In this document: piece after piece, positions 6,828-13,670 of the stretch
Numbering within the stretch: the stretch's first letter is position 1
How the letters are laid out: each line of letters begins with the position of its first letter
Assembly: GCA_964639275.1 (NCBI GenBank)
Contig: CAZXCQ010000174.1
Span: 1 to 13,823, forward strand
Length of the DNA: 13,823 nt
Direction of reading: 5' to 3'
Source of the DNA: CAZXCQ01 sp964639275
GTDB lineage: Bacteria; Desulfobacterota; DSM-4660; Desulfatiglandales; Desulfatiglandaceae
Made by a program: the position numbers and the translations under genes
The notes under the pieces: generated by a model
The model's database searches: none
Seen by the model: the letters and a program-made list of their open reading frames with translations, nothing else
Told to the model about the DNA's origin: nothing

Positions 6828-7589
6828 ATGAAGATTGCCGTAAGCGGCAAAGGTGGTGTGGGAAAGACCACCTTTGCCTCTTTTTTGATTCGGGCGCTTG
6901 CCGATGATGGGAAAAAGGTGCTGGCCATCGACGCCGATCCTGACGCCAACCTGGCACAGGCGCTCGGGGTCAAAAACAGTGACGAAATTGTCCCCATCTC
7001 GCAGATGAAGGAGCTGATTGAGGAGAGGACCGAGGCCAAAGTGGGGACGATGGGGTCTTTTTTTAAGCTAAACCCAAAGGTCAGCGACCTCCCGGAAAGG
7101 CTCTCTGTGGCGGTGGATGGCATCAGGGTGATGGTTATGGGCGGTGTGAAAAAGGGTGGGGCAGGGTGTATATGCCCCGAGAGCACGCTGCTCAAAAGCC
7201 TTGTCAGACACATTGTCCTGGCCCGGGATGAGGCCGTTGTGCTGGACATGGAGGCAGGACTTGAACACCTGGGCCGGGGAACTGCCATGGCTGTCGACCG
7301 TCTGGTGGTGGTGGTGGAACCGGGTAGAAGGAGTATTGAGACGGCCTATCAGGTCCGAAAGCTGGCCGGGGATATCGGTGTCAAGAGATTGAGTTTTGTG
7401 GGCAACAAGATACGCTCCGAAAAGGACAGGGATTTTCTTTTAAAAGAGATGCCCGATTTTGAATTCCTGGGTTTTATCCCCTACCGGACCGAGATAATCG
7501 AGGCCGACCTGGATGGACGTCCCCCCTTTGAAAAGGACAAGGAAGGGCTCGCTGCGGTAAAAGAGATGCTAAAACAACTGGCATCGTGA
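6828..7589 (+). CDS. cooC: CooC-type carbon monoxide dehydrogenase nickel-insertion ATPase
   Basis: CooC is a cytoplasmic MinD/ParA-like P-loop ATPase that dimerises on ATP and helps load nickel into the C-cluster of CO dehydrogenase (CooS or the ACS/CODH complex). The 253 residues start directly with the deviant Walker A motif GKGGVGKTT (7-15), followed by the AIDADPDAN switch I region (33-41) and the DMEAGLEHLGRGT switch II region (140-152). The diagnostic metal-binding CxC is C114 and C116 in GAGCICPES. The C-terminal half carries the NKIRSEKD nucleotide-base contact region. Length matches CooC (about 250). GAGGAG 7 bases upstream supports the start. Unusually, no CODH or ACS gene is in the window; the gene instead leads into serC 39 bases downstream. 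Another nickel or metallocluster maturation ATPase is the alternative, but the CxC favours CooC. Confidence 0.88.
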   Translation: MKIAVSGKGGVGKTTFASFLIRALADDGKKVLAIDADPDANLAQALGVKNSDEIVPISQMKELIEERTEAKVGTMGSFFKLNPKVSDLPERLSVAVDGIRVMVMGGVKKGGAGCICPESTLLKSLVRHIVLARDEAVVLDMEAGLEHLGRGTAMAVDRLVVVVEPGRRSIETAYQVRKLAGDIGVKRLSFVGNKIRSEKDRDFLLKEMPDFEFLGFIPYRTEIIEADLDGRPPFEKDKEGLAAVKEMLKQLAS

Positions 7590-7628
7590 AAGGGCCCGGG
7601 AAATATTTGACAACAAGGAGTTTATGAC

Positions 7629-8714
7629 ATGCGAAAAAGAATCTACAATTTTAACGCCGGTCCTGCGGCATTGCCTTTGCCGGTATTAAGGGAGATCCAG
7701 GAGGAACTCTTGGATTTCAAAGGCTCTGGGATGTCTATCTTGGAGGTGAGCCACCGTTCCAAGTGGTTTGAGGATGTGATCAACGAGGCGATTGAAAGGA
7801 CAGGGAGGCTCCTCAATCTGGGGGGCAACTTCCACGTCGTCTTTGTCCAGGGTGGCGCCAGCCTCCAGTTCTGTATGATCCCCATGAACCTGAGCCTGGT
7901 TGGAAGACCTGTGGACTACATCAACACGGGGACATGGTCCACCAAGGCCATCAAAGAGGCCGGGATACAGGGGAAGGATGTCCGGGTGATCGCCTCTTCA
8001 GAAGATAGGAACTTTAGCTATATCCCCGGGGATTTCCATGTGGATGAGGATGCCGCCTATCTGCACTTTACATCCAATAACACGATCAAGGGGACCCAGT
8101 GGGCCCGGTTCCCCGATGCCGGCGACGTCCCTCTTGTTTGCGACATGTCTTCGGACATCATGAGTCGCGCCTTTGACGTCACGCCGTTTGGCCTGATCTA
8201 TGCGGGGGCGCAGAAAAACATCGGCCCTTCCGGTACCGCCATGGTGATCATCCGAGCGGATATGCTGGAGAGGGTGCCGGACAGCCTCCCCACCATGCTA
8301 AGATATACCACCTTTGTCGAGACGGGGTCCATGTTTAACACCCCGGCCTGTTTTTCTATCTATACGATCAATCTGGTGCTCAAGTGGCTCGAGGAGACGA
8401 TCGGAGGGCTTGAAAACATGGAGCGGATCAATCAAGAGAAGGGGGCCATCATCTATGACTTTATTGATCGGTCCGGTTTCTATATGGGAACCGCTGACAA
8501 GGACAGCCGTTCGTTGATGAATGTGACCTTCCGGCTTCCGGACGAGGGGCTGGAAAAGAGATTTGTGGAAGAGGCCCTGGCCGAGGGTCTGGGGGGTCTG
8601 AAAGGACATCGATCTGTGGGGGGTTGCCGGGCCTCGATCTATAATGCCACCGGGATTGAGGCGGTCAAGGCCCTGGTGGAGTTTATGGGTGAGTTTGAAA
8701 GGAAACAGGGATAA
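7629..8714 (+). CDS. serC: Phosphoserine aminotransferase
   Basis: SerC is the PLP-dependent class V aminotransferase that converts 3-phosphohydroxypyruvate and glutamate to phosphoserine and 2-oxoglutarate (EC 2.6.1.52), the second step of serine biosynthesis. It also acts in pyridoxal-phosphate synthesis in some bacteria. The 361 residues align by eye with the E. coli enzyme (362) from NFNAGPAALP to the end. They include EVSHRSK (39-45), the PLP lysine K196 in YAGAQKNIGPSG, GSMFNTPACFSIY (233-245) and KGHRSVGGCRASIYNA (325-340). The start is supported by AAGGAG 8 bases upstream. It sits 39 bases after cooC and 53 before asnS, and the three genes are probably one transcript. serA is not in the window. 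Confidence 0.97.
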   Translation: MRKRIYNFNAGPAALPLPVLREIQEELLDFKGSGMSILEVSHRSKWFEDVINEAIERTGRLLNLGGNFHVVFVQGGASLQFCMIPMNLSLVGRPVDYINTGTWSTKAIKEAGIQGKDVRVIASSEDRNFSYIPGDFHVDEDAAYLHFTSNNTIKGTQWARFPDAGDVPLVCDMSSDIMSRAFDVTPFGLIYAGAQKNIGPSGTAMVIIRADMLERVPDSLPTMLRYTTFVETGSMFNTPACFSIYTINLVLKWLEETIGGLENMERINQEKGAIIYDFIDRSGFYMGTADKDSRSLMNVTFRLPDEGLEKRFVEEALAEGLGGLKGHRSVGGCRASIYNATGIEAVKALVEFMGEFERKQG

Positions 8715-8715
8715 T

Positions 8716-8757
8716 ATTTTGGATTTTGGATTTTGGATTTTGGATCGCGGATGGAGG
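8716..8757 (+). repeat. Heptanucleotide tandem repeat array
   Basis: Four perfect head-to-tail copies of ATTTTGG (8716-8722, 8723-8729, 8730-8736, 8737-8743) are followed by two degenerate units, ATCGCGG (8744-8750) and ATGGAGG (8751-8757). The array fills almost the whole serC-asnS spacer. The last unit, plus the following T, is the asnS Shine-Dalgarno sequence. If translated, the array gives a spurious DFGFWIADGG extension to AsnS. I recall such TTTTGGA/TTGCGGA heptamer arrays from deltaproteobacterial intergenic regions. Confidence 0.85.
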
Positions 8758-8758
8758 T
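8753..8758 (+). promoter_or_regulatory. Ribosome binding site that fixes the asnS start
   Basis: GGAGGT lies 9 bases before the TTG at 8768. This choice gives a 463-residue AsnS matching the family N-terminus and excludes the heptamer-encoded upstream extension that begins at the TTG at 8726. Confidence 0.75.
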
Positions 8759-8767
8759 CAATCTGTC

Positions 8768-10159
8768 TTGAAGCGGGCTAGGATTGCTCAGGTTCTCTCT
8801 TCTGAAGAGGTCGGCACCCGATTTACCGTGATGGGCTGGGTCAGGACCAGGAGAGACTCAAAAGGGGGGTTTTCCTTTATTGAACTCAATGACGGCTCCT
8901 GCGTGGACAGCCTCCAGATCATCGCGAATCAGAGGCTGCCAAATTATGCGGATGAGGTCCTTAGACTGACCACGGGCTGCTCGATCAAGGCCGTGGGGAC
9001 CCTGACCAAGTCCCCTGGTAAGGGACAGAATGTGGAGATCGAGGCCGAAGAGATCGTGGTCGTGGGATGGGCCGACCCTGATCTTTATCCCCTTCAAAAA
9101 AAGCGACACTCCTTTGAATTCTTGCGAACCATTGCCCACTTGAGACCTCGAACCAACACATTTGGTGCCGTGGCAAGGGTGAGGAATGCCATGAGCCGGG
9201 CGATTCATACCTTTTTCCAGGAAAGGGGGTTTATCTATCTTCACACCCCCATCATCACCGGGAGCGACTGTGAGGGGGCCGGAGAGATGTTCAAGGTGAC
9301 CACCTTTGATCTGGGTCAGGTGCCGGTAAAGGACGGCCACATCGACTTTGGACAAGACTTCTTTGGCGAGCCGGCAAACTTGACCGTGAGCGGCCAGCTC
9401 GAAGCGGAGATCTATGCCCTTGCCCTGGGAGATGTCTACACCTTTGGTCCCACTTTCAGGGCCGAGGACTCAAACACCTCGCGGCATCTGGCCGAGTTCT
9501 GGATGATCGAACCGGAGATGGCCTTTTGCGAGCTCGAAGGGAATGTGGCCCTGGCCGTGGAGTTTCTGAAATACATCTTTGCCTTTGTTCTGGATCACTG
9601 CGAGCGGGATATGGCCTTTTTCAATCGGTTTATAGACTCCTCAGTGGTTAAGACCCTCGAGACACTGATATCCCAGGATTTTGAATACCTGACCTATACG
9701 GAAGGTGTGGAGATCCTTTCCAAGGCAAAGCAGAAGTTTGAATTTCCAGTCCTGTGGGGCAGTGACCTCCAGTCTGAGCATGAGAGGTACCTTTGTGAGG
9801 AGGTATTTGGAAGACCGATTATCATGGTGGACTACCCCAAGGCGATCAAGTCCTTTTATATGAAGGTCAATAAGGACGGAAAAACCGTTCGTGCCATGGA
9901 TGTGCTGGTCCCCAAGATTGGAGAGATCATCGGTGGGAGCCAGCGCGAGGATGACTATGATACCTTGTTTGAACGGATCAAAGAAATGGGTCTCAACCCG
10001 GACGACTACTGGTGGTATCTGGAACTCAGGAAATTTGGCACGGTCCCGCACTCGGGCTTTGGGCTGGGATTTGAGCGTTTGATACAGTTCGTGACCGGTC
10101 TTTCCAATATCCGGGACGTTATCCCATTCCCGAGAACCCCCGGAAATGTGAGCTTCTGA
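8768..10159 (+). CDS. asnS: Asparaginyl-tRNA synthetase
   Basis: AsnS charges tRNA-Asn with asparagine (class IIb, EC 6.1.1.22). Starting at the TTG at 8768, the protein has 463 residues, against 466 in E. coli, and it matches that enzyme closely by eye throughout. The N-terminal OB-fold anticodon-binding domain spans about 3-102 (TVMGWVRTRRDSKGGFSFIE). The catalytic domain shows EGAGEMFKVTT, SGQLEAEIYA, motif 2 FRAEDSNTSRHLAEFWMIEP (231-250) and motif 3 GFGLGFERL (430-438). The C-terminus PFPRTPGNVSF is the typical end. The open frame extends 14 codons upstream into a heptamer repeat, but those residues are not family sequence. Its presence suggests direct charging of tRNA-Asn, possibly without dependence on the GatCAB route. 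Confidence 0.96.
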   Translation: MKRARIAQVLSSEEVGTRFTVMGWVRTRRDSKGGFSFIELNDGSCVDSLQIIANQRLPNYADEVLRLTTGCSIKAVGTLTKSPGKGQNVEIEAEEIVVVGWADPDLYPLQKKRHSFEFLRTIAHLRPRTNTFGAVARVRNAMSRAIHTFFQERGFIYLHTPIITGSDCEGAGEMFKVTTFDLGQVPVKDGHIDFGQDFFGEPANLTVSGQLEAEIYALALGDVYTFGPTFRAEDSNTSRHLAEFWMIEPEMAFCELEGNVALAVEFLKYIFAFVLDHCERDMAFFNRFIDSSVVKTLETLISQDFEYLTYTEGVEILSKAKQKFEFPVLWGSDLQSEHERYLCEEVFGRPIIMVDYPKAIKSFYMKVNKDGKTVRAMDVLVPKIGEIIGGSQREDDYDTLFERIKEMGLNPDDYWWYLELRKFGTVPHSGFGLGFERLIQFVTGLSNIRDVIPFPRTPGNVSF

Positions 10160-10362
10160 GCTGAAGTTAGTGCACGACTTTTCCGTCGTTCTCACGGGGC
10201 CTGTCCCTGCGAAGGCGGGGAGCGGGAATCCCCATACCCCTCTCCCAGTGCCAATTTTGCAGAAAACGAACTTAGGGGCTTCGCCCCAATTGTCCTTCGG
10301 ACTCCTCACCTGTCGGTGGGTCCCCAGTTTGGAATGGTGTAATGATGGAACACCGGAATATT
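10160..10362. other. Gene-free, hairpin-rich stretch after asnS
   Basis: No gene is supported here. There is a degraded palindromic repeat (see 10185-10233), then three consecutive short hairpins: GGGGC-TTC-GCCCC (10275-10287), GTCC-TTC-GGAC (10292-10302) and CACC-TGTC-GGTG (10307-10318). None is followed by a T-run, so none is a good intrinsic terminator for asnS. Bases 10328-10370 are a TGG-rich, weakly repetitive run leading into the pseudogene fragment. Confidence 0.5.
10185..10233 (+). repeat. Degraded dispersed palindromic repeat (CGTCATTCCCGCGAAGGCGGGAATCC-type)
   Basis: The stretch runs CGTCGTTCTCAC through GCGAAGGCGGGG to GGGAATCCCC. The stem CCCTGC (10205-10210) pairs, with one G-U, to GCGGGG (10215-10220) around a GAAG loop. 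It resembles a widespread intergenic palindrome, here with small insertions and changes. The assignment is from memory of the motif. Confidence 0.45.
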
Positions 10363-10559
10363 GGGTTTGGGATGGAGATCGGTGGGGGTCTCGGTGATCT
10401 TGCCGGAAAGATCTGGTGTCGGTCTGATGGGCCATTCCTCTACCCGGAGGAACGTCTTTCTTTTTCTTTCCGCCCTGGAGACCATCCTCAAGTCCCAGGG
10501 GGTGGAGGTCCGGCCGGGTGCCCCTTGAGGGGGCAGGCGCGATCCATGAAAAAGGATGA
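10363..10559 (+). pseudogene. C-terminal remnant of an alanine-glyoxylate / serine-pyruvate aminotransferase
   Basis: One frame reads GMEIGGGLGDLAGKIW (from about 10369). After an apparent 2-base deletion near 10405, another frame reads GVGLMGHSSTRRNVFLFLSA followed by LETILKSQGVEVRPGAP. Joined, this is the typical C-terminus of class V PLP aminotransferases of the alanine-glyoxylate/serine-pyruvate group, in which KIWR(I/V)GLMG is contiguous. A further shift near 10520 would restore PLEGAGAIHEKG before a stop at 10557-10559. The other roughly 300 residues, including the PLP lysine, are absent; upstream lies unrelated repeat sequence. It is therefore a truncated, frameshifted relic and should make no protein. 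The MITE-like element begins 16 bases later. The exact left edge is uncertain by about 20 bases. Confidence 0.75.
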
Positions 10560-10574
10560 TCCATCAGATCCGGC

Positions 10575-10643
10575 CTAACCGTTCACAGGTTCAGAGTTCA
10601 ACGTTCTTTAAACCCCTGAACCTTTGAACCCGTGAACGGCTAC
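10575..10643. mobile_element. MITE-like palindromic element, copy B, with imperfect target duplication
   Basis: This 69-base palindrome reads CTAACCGTTCACAGGTTCAG on the left and ends GTGAACGGCTAC on the right. Nearly the whole sequence is two complementary arms around a loop of a few bases. Left arms of copies A and B share CACAGGTTCAG and right arms (reverse complement) share CACGGGTTCA, so the two are related and lie in the same orientation. Flanks are GATCCGGC (10567-10574) and GATTCGGC (10644-10651), a 7-of-8 direct repeat. The central part present in copy A is missing here. It ends 58 bases before the glcD start. The mobile-element label is inference. Confidence 0.62.
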
Positions 10644-10701
10644 GATTCGGCCATGTGCTGAGTCAATATCTTGTATGGATGCCAATCGGAGATGATGTAA
10701 T

Positions 10702-12099
10702 ATGGATACCAGCGTGCTTATTAGGGAGCTTGAGAAGATTGTTGGTCCGGAGCATGTCCTATCATCTCAAATGGACCTGACCTTGTATGGCTACGATGCC
10801 TCCCTTGAAAGGGGAAGACCCGACGTCGTCGTAATTCCAGACTCGGCAGAAGAGGTTTCCCGGGTGGCGGCCCTTGCGCATCGGGAAAAGATCCCTGTTA
10901 TCGCCAGGGGCTCAGGCACAAACCTGAGCGGTGGCACCATCCCGACCAGCGGTGGGATTGTGGTCCATTTTTCGCGGATGAACCGGATACTGGAAATTGA
11001 CATCGCCAACCGGACGGCCACTGTGGAACCTGGCGTAATCACCCTTGACCTTCAAGAACGGGTGCTCAAAAAAGGTCTTGTCTACGCCCCTGATCCTGCC
11101 AGCCAGAAGGTTTCTACGCTGGGGGGAAACTTTGGGGAAAACTCCGGGGGGCCTCACTGTCTAAAGTACGGGGTGACCACCAACCACGTGTTAGGGGCCG
11201 AGTTGGTGCTGTTTGACGGCACCCTGATATGGACAGGGGGAAAGACCCCCGACAATCCCGGGTATGATCTGACCGGCCTCCTGGTGGGGAGTGAGGGCAC
11301 ACTGGGGATGGTCACAAAGATGATCCTCAAGCTCATCCGGGCGCCCGAGGCCGTCAAGACACTCCTGGCCATCTATGACACCATAGAGAATGCCGGAAAC
11401 ACGGTTTCGGCGATCATTGCCAAAGGCATTGTCCCGGCAACCCTCGAGATGATGGACCACCTGGTCATAAAGGCCGTGGAGGAATCCGTCCATGTGGGAT
11501 ACCCCCTTGATGCGGCCGCGGTCCTTATCATTGAACTTGACGGCATGGCCGATGCAATGGATCGCCAGACCGGGAAGATCCTTGAAATCTGCAACCGCCA
11601 CCATGTCCGCGAGGTCCGGGTGGCCAAGGATGATACTGAACGCGCTCAGCTCTGGGCAGGCAGAAAAGGCGCGTTTGGTGCGGTTGCGCGGTTGGCACCC
11701 AGCTATCTGGTATGTGACGGTACGGTGCCGCGCACCAATCTCCCGCAGGTCCTGACAAAGGTCCTTGAGGTCGGGAAAAAGTATGATCTCCCCATCGGGA
11801 ACGTATTTCATGCGGGAGACGGAAACCTCCATCCCCTCATCCTGTTTGACGAGAGAAACACCGAAGAACTGGAAAGGGTTCGGAAGGCGGGTTCAGAGAT
11901 CCTCAGGATCTGTGCGGATGCCGGTGGGACGATCAGCGGCGAACATGGCATTGGAATCGAAAAACTCAAGGAGACGTCTTTTGTCTTCTCCGAGGCAGAT
12001 ATTGCATTTATGCGCCAAATCAAAAGGGCGTTTGACCCTCAAGGGATGTGGAACCCGGGCAAGGTGTTGCCCCCGGAAAGGGAAGTCGCATATCAATGA
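10702..12099 (+). CDS. glcD: GlcD-like FAD-linked 2-hydroxyacid dehydrogenase subunit
   Basis: This is a VAO-type flavoprotein of 465 residues oxidising a D-2-hydroxyacid such as D-lactate, glycolate or 2-hydroxyglutarate. The N-terminal FAD-binding domain shows PVIARGSGTNLSGG (65-78), GGNFGENSGGPHCLKYG (141-157) and GYDLTGLLVGSEGTLGM (187-203). The C-terminal FAD-oxidase domain keeps the metal/active-site residues H370 and H377 in HAGDGNLH and E414, H415 in SGEHGIGIEK, and ends with the usual WNPGK. Size is close to bacterial GlcD (499) and to electron-bifurcating lactate dehydrogenase LctD (about 466). The ATG has GGAG 10 bases upstream. A GlcE-like gene follows after 22 bases, implying a complex. 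The substrate and electron acceptor are not decided by the sequence. Confidence 0.92.
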   Translation: MDTSVLIRELEKIVGPEHVLSSQMDLTLYGYDASLERGRPDVVVIPDSAEEVSRVAALAHREKIPVIARGSGTNLSGGTIPTSGGIVVHFSRMNRILEIDIANRTATVEPGVITLDLQERVLKKGLVYAPDPASQKVSTLGGNFGENSGGPHCLKYGVTTNHVLGAELVLFDGTLIWTGGKTPDNPGYDLTGLLVGSEGTLGMVTKMILKLIRAPEAVKTLLAIYDTIENAGNTVSAIIAKGIVPATLEMMDHLVIKAVEESVHVGYPLDAAAVLIIELDGMADAMDRQTGKILEICNRHHVREVRVAKDDTERAQLWAGRKGAFGAVARLAPSYLVCDGTVPRTNLPQVLTKVLEVGKKYDLPIGNVFHAGDGNLHPLILFDERNTEELERVRKAGSEILRICADAGGTISGEHGIGIEKLKETSFVFSEADIAFMRQIKRAFDPQGMWNPGKVLPPEREVAYQ

Positions 12100-12104
12100 T
12101 TCTG

Positions 12105-12110
12105 AAGGAG
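12105..12110 (+). promoter_or_regulatory. Ribosome binding site that fixes the GlcE-like start
   Basis: AAGGAG lies 11 bases before the GTG at 12122. The frame is open for another 119 codons upstream, inside glcD, but that part is low-complexity basic sequence unlike any flavoprotein, so the GTG is preferred. Confidence 0.65.
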
Positions 12111-12121
12111 AGGATTTCACC

Positions 12122-13567
12122 GTGGGAGAATTGACCAAAATAATCAAACGAGTGGCCGGGATTGTCGGGGAAGACGCAGTAAAGACCGATCCGGCGGTGA
12201 CCACCGGACATGCCGTGGACGGGGTGAGTCCCGGGATGGTTGTCTTTCCTCGAGATATGGAAGAGATTGCCCAGGTGGTCCTGCTGGCCAATCAGGAAGG
12301 TCTGGTGATTCTTCCCTGGGGGAGCGGATCAAAGGTGGCCACCGGCTATGCGCCCGGACGCTTGGACCTGGTGGTGTGTACTTCCCGTTTGAACGCCATC
12401 ACGGATATGGACACGGCCAACCTGACGGTCACGGTGGAGGCCGGTGTAAAATTCAGAGATGTCCAGTTGAGTCTAAGGTCAGAGGGGAACCGGTGTTATC
12501 TGCCGATAGGAGACCCTGGGGAAGACCGCGGAGAGTCAATCGGTTCTGACCGGGCGAGAGGCGGCTGTTTTTCACCCATGGACCCCCCTTTTATCGATAC
12601 GACAACCGTGGGGGGGCTTATTGCCGCCAACGCCAGTGGACCCAGACGACTCCTCTACGGCCTGCCCCGAGATATGGTGCTTGGGCTAAAGTTTGTGGCC
12701 CCCGGCGGTGCCATGGTGGTGGCCGGGGGAAAGACAGTAAAAAATGTCTCCGGATACGATGTCTCCAAGCTCATGATCGGATCCCGCGGGACCCTTGGCA
12801 TTCTATGCGAAGCGACGCTCCGACTGCTTCCCCTGCCCGAACGGATGGAGACACTCTTTGTGCGTTTTGATTCCTTTTCCAGGACATCTCTTTTTGTGGA
12901 GAAGATCTTCGAATCCCAACTGCTTCCGGCGGCCCTCGAGGTGATAGATGCCGGATCGATTAAGGTTTTTGGATTGAAAGATCACTCAGGCCTGGATTCA
13001 AAAGGCTACCTGGTTGCCGTGGCACTCGAGGATTTCCAGGAACCGGTTGAACGTATGCAGACGGAGATGACAGAGATTGGCAAAGAGCTCGGGGGGCATT
13101 GCGAAGCCCCGCTTCGTGAGAACGACCACAAAAACTTTTGGATTTCCGTCAGCAACCTGGTGACTTCTCTGAGTAAGCGGTTCAACGCGCTGATTACGGC
13201 GAGGCTAAATTATCCCGTCTCTGAGTGGAAGGAGATTATCCCCTTTTCAGAGAAGACCCTGGCCGGGGCGGGCATTGAAAACGCGATCCTGGCCCACGCC
13301 GGCAGCGGCGTCTGTTCCATTCATCTGCTCCTGGATGGTAAAGATAAAGAGGCAGTGGAACGATCTGTCCGCGCGCTGGACATGATCTATGGTGAGTGCC
13401 AGCGGGTGGGGGGCAATCTGGTGATCCAGAGGGCCCCAGCCGGTCAAAAAGGGTCTCTTCCCGTTTGGGGGGAAACAAGACCGGACCTGATGGTCATGAA
13501 ACGAATCAAGGAGCAACTGGATCCCTCGGGTGTGATGTGCCCGGGCCGATTTGTTGGCAAGATCTAA
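12122..13567 (+). CDS. FAD-binding oxidoreductase, GlcE-like partner subunit
   Basis: The 481-residue product is a second VAO-family flavoprotein. FAD-binding parts are PWGSGSK (65-71), GGLIAANASGPRRLLYG (164-180), KNVSGYDVSKL (207-217) and GSRGTLGI (220-227). The C-terminus RAPAGQKGSLPVWGE plus PSGVMCPGRFVGKI resembles glycolate oxidase subunit GlcE. The GlcD metal motifs are degraded: HAGSGVCSIH (392-401) replaces HAGDGNLH and no EHG is present, so it is probably not the substrate-oxidising subunit. It is longer than E. coli GlcE (350) and carries an extra segment of about 25 residues (129-153) inside the FAD domain. It lies 22 bases after glcD and is probably co-transcribed. No GlcF-like Fe-S gene follows within the window. 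Confidence 0.82.
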   Translation: MGELTKIIKRVAGIVGEDAVKTDPAVTTGHAVDGVSPGMVVFPRDMEEIAQVVLLANQEGLVILPWGSGSKVATGYAPGRLDLVVCTSRLNAITDMDTANLTVTVEAGVKFRDVQLSLRSEGNRCYLPIGDPGEDRGESIGSDRARGGCFSPMDPPFIDTTTVGGLIAANASGPRRLLYGLPRDMVLGLKFVAPGGAMVVAGGKTVKNVSGYDVSKLMIGSRGTLGILCEATLRLLPLPERMETLFVRFDSFSRTSLFVEKIFESQLLPAALEVIDAGSIKVFGLKDHSGLDSKGYLVAVALEDFQEPVERMQTEMTEIGKELGGHCEAPLRENDHKNFWISVSNLVTSLSKRFNALITARLNYPVSEWKEIIPFSEKTLAGAGIENAILAHAGSGVCSIHLLLDGKDKEAVERSVRALDMIYGECQRVGGNLVIQRAPAGQKGSLPVWGETRPDLMVMKRIKEQLDPSGVMCPGRFVGKI

Positions 13568-13585
13568 TTTATTCGGTGGAAAACC

Positions 13586-13606
13586 CTCCCGCTTTGCAGA
13601 CGGGAG
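13586..13606 (+). terminator. Hairpin after the GlcE-like gene, possible weak terminator
   Basis: CTCCCG (13586-13591) and CGGGAG (13601-13606) form a perfect 6-bp stem with a 9-base loop, 18 bases after the stop codon. It lacks a T-run (TTCCAGAG follows), so factor-independent termination is doubtful. It is placed where a transcript end would be expected. Confidence 0.3.
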
Positions 13607-13634
13607 TTCCAGAGTTTGACAGTGCCGGGAATCG

Positions 13635-13670
13635 TCATTCCGGGCAAGTGGAACGCGACCCGGAATCCAG
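13635..13670 (+). repeat. Dispersed palindromic repeat, TCATTCCGGG...CCCGGAATCCAG type
   Basis: ATTCCGGG (13637-13644) pairs perfectly with CCCGGAAT (13659-13666) around a 14-base loop, and the unit ends in the characteristic CCAG. The form is that of a widespread proteobacterial intergenic palindrome; the family assignment is from memory. Confidence 0.65.

Noticed and set aside
8726..8767. Upstream TTG start for asnS
   Set aside because: The extra 14 residues are the translated heptamer repeat, not AsnS sequence; GGAGGT before the TTG at 8768 is the better signal.
10275..10318. Intrinsic terminator for asnS
   Set aside because: Three short stems are present, but none is followed by a T-run and the first lies about 115 bases after the stop codon.
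9641..10564. 307-codon minus-strand open frame over the asnS 3' half and the spacer
   Set aside because: It is antisense to highly conserved asnS motifs, has no recognisable domain, and continues through repeat sequence.
11191..11832. 213-codon minus-strand open frame within glcD
   Set aside because: It is antisense to the FAD-oxidase coding sequence with no family resemblance; a codon-bias shadow.
11765..12121. 119-codon in-frame extension of the GlcE-like gene upstream into glcD
   Set aside because: The extension overlaps glcD out of frame, reads as basic low-complexity sequence, and a GTG with AAGGAG upstream lies where the family homology begins.
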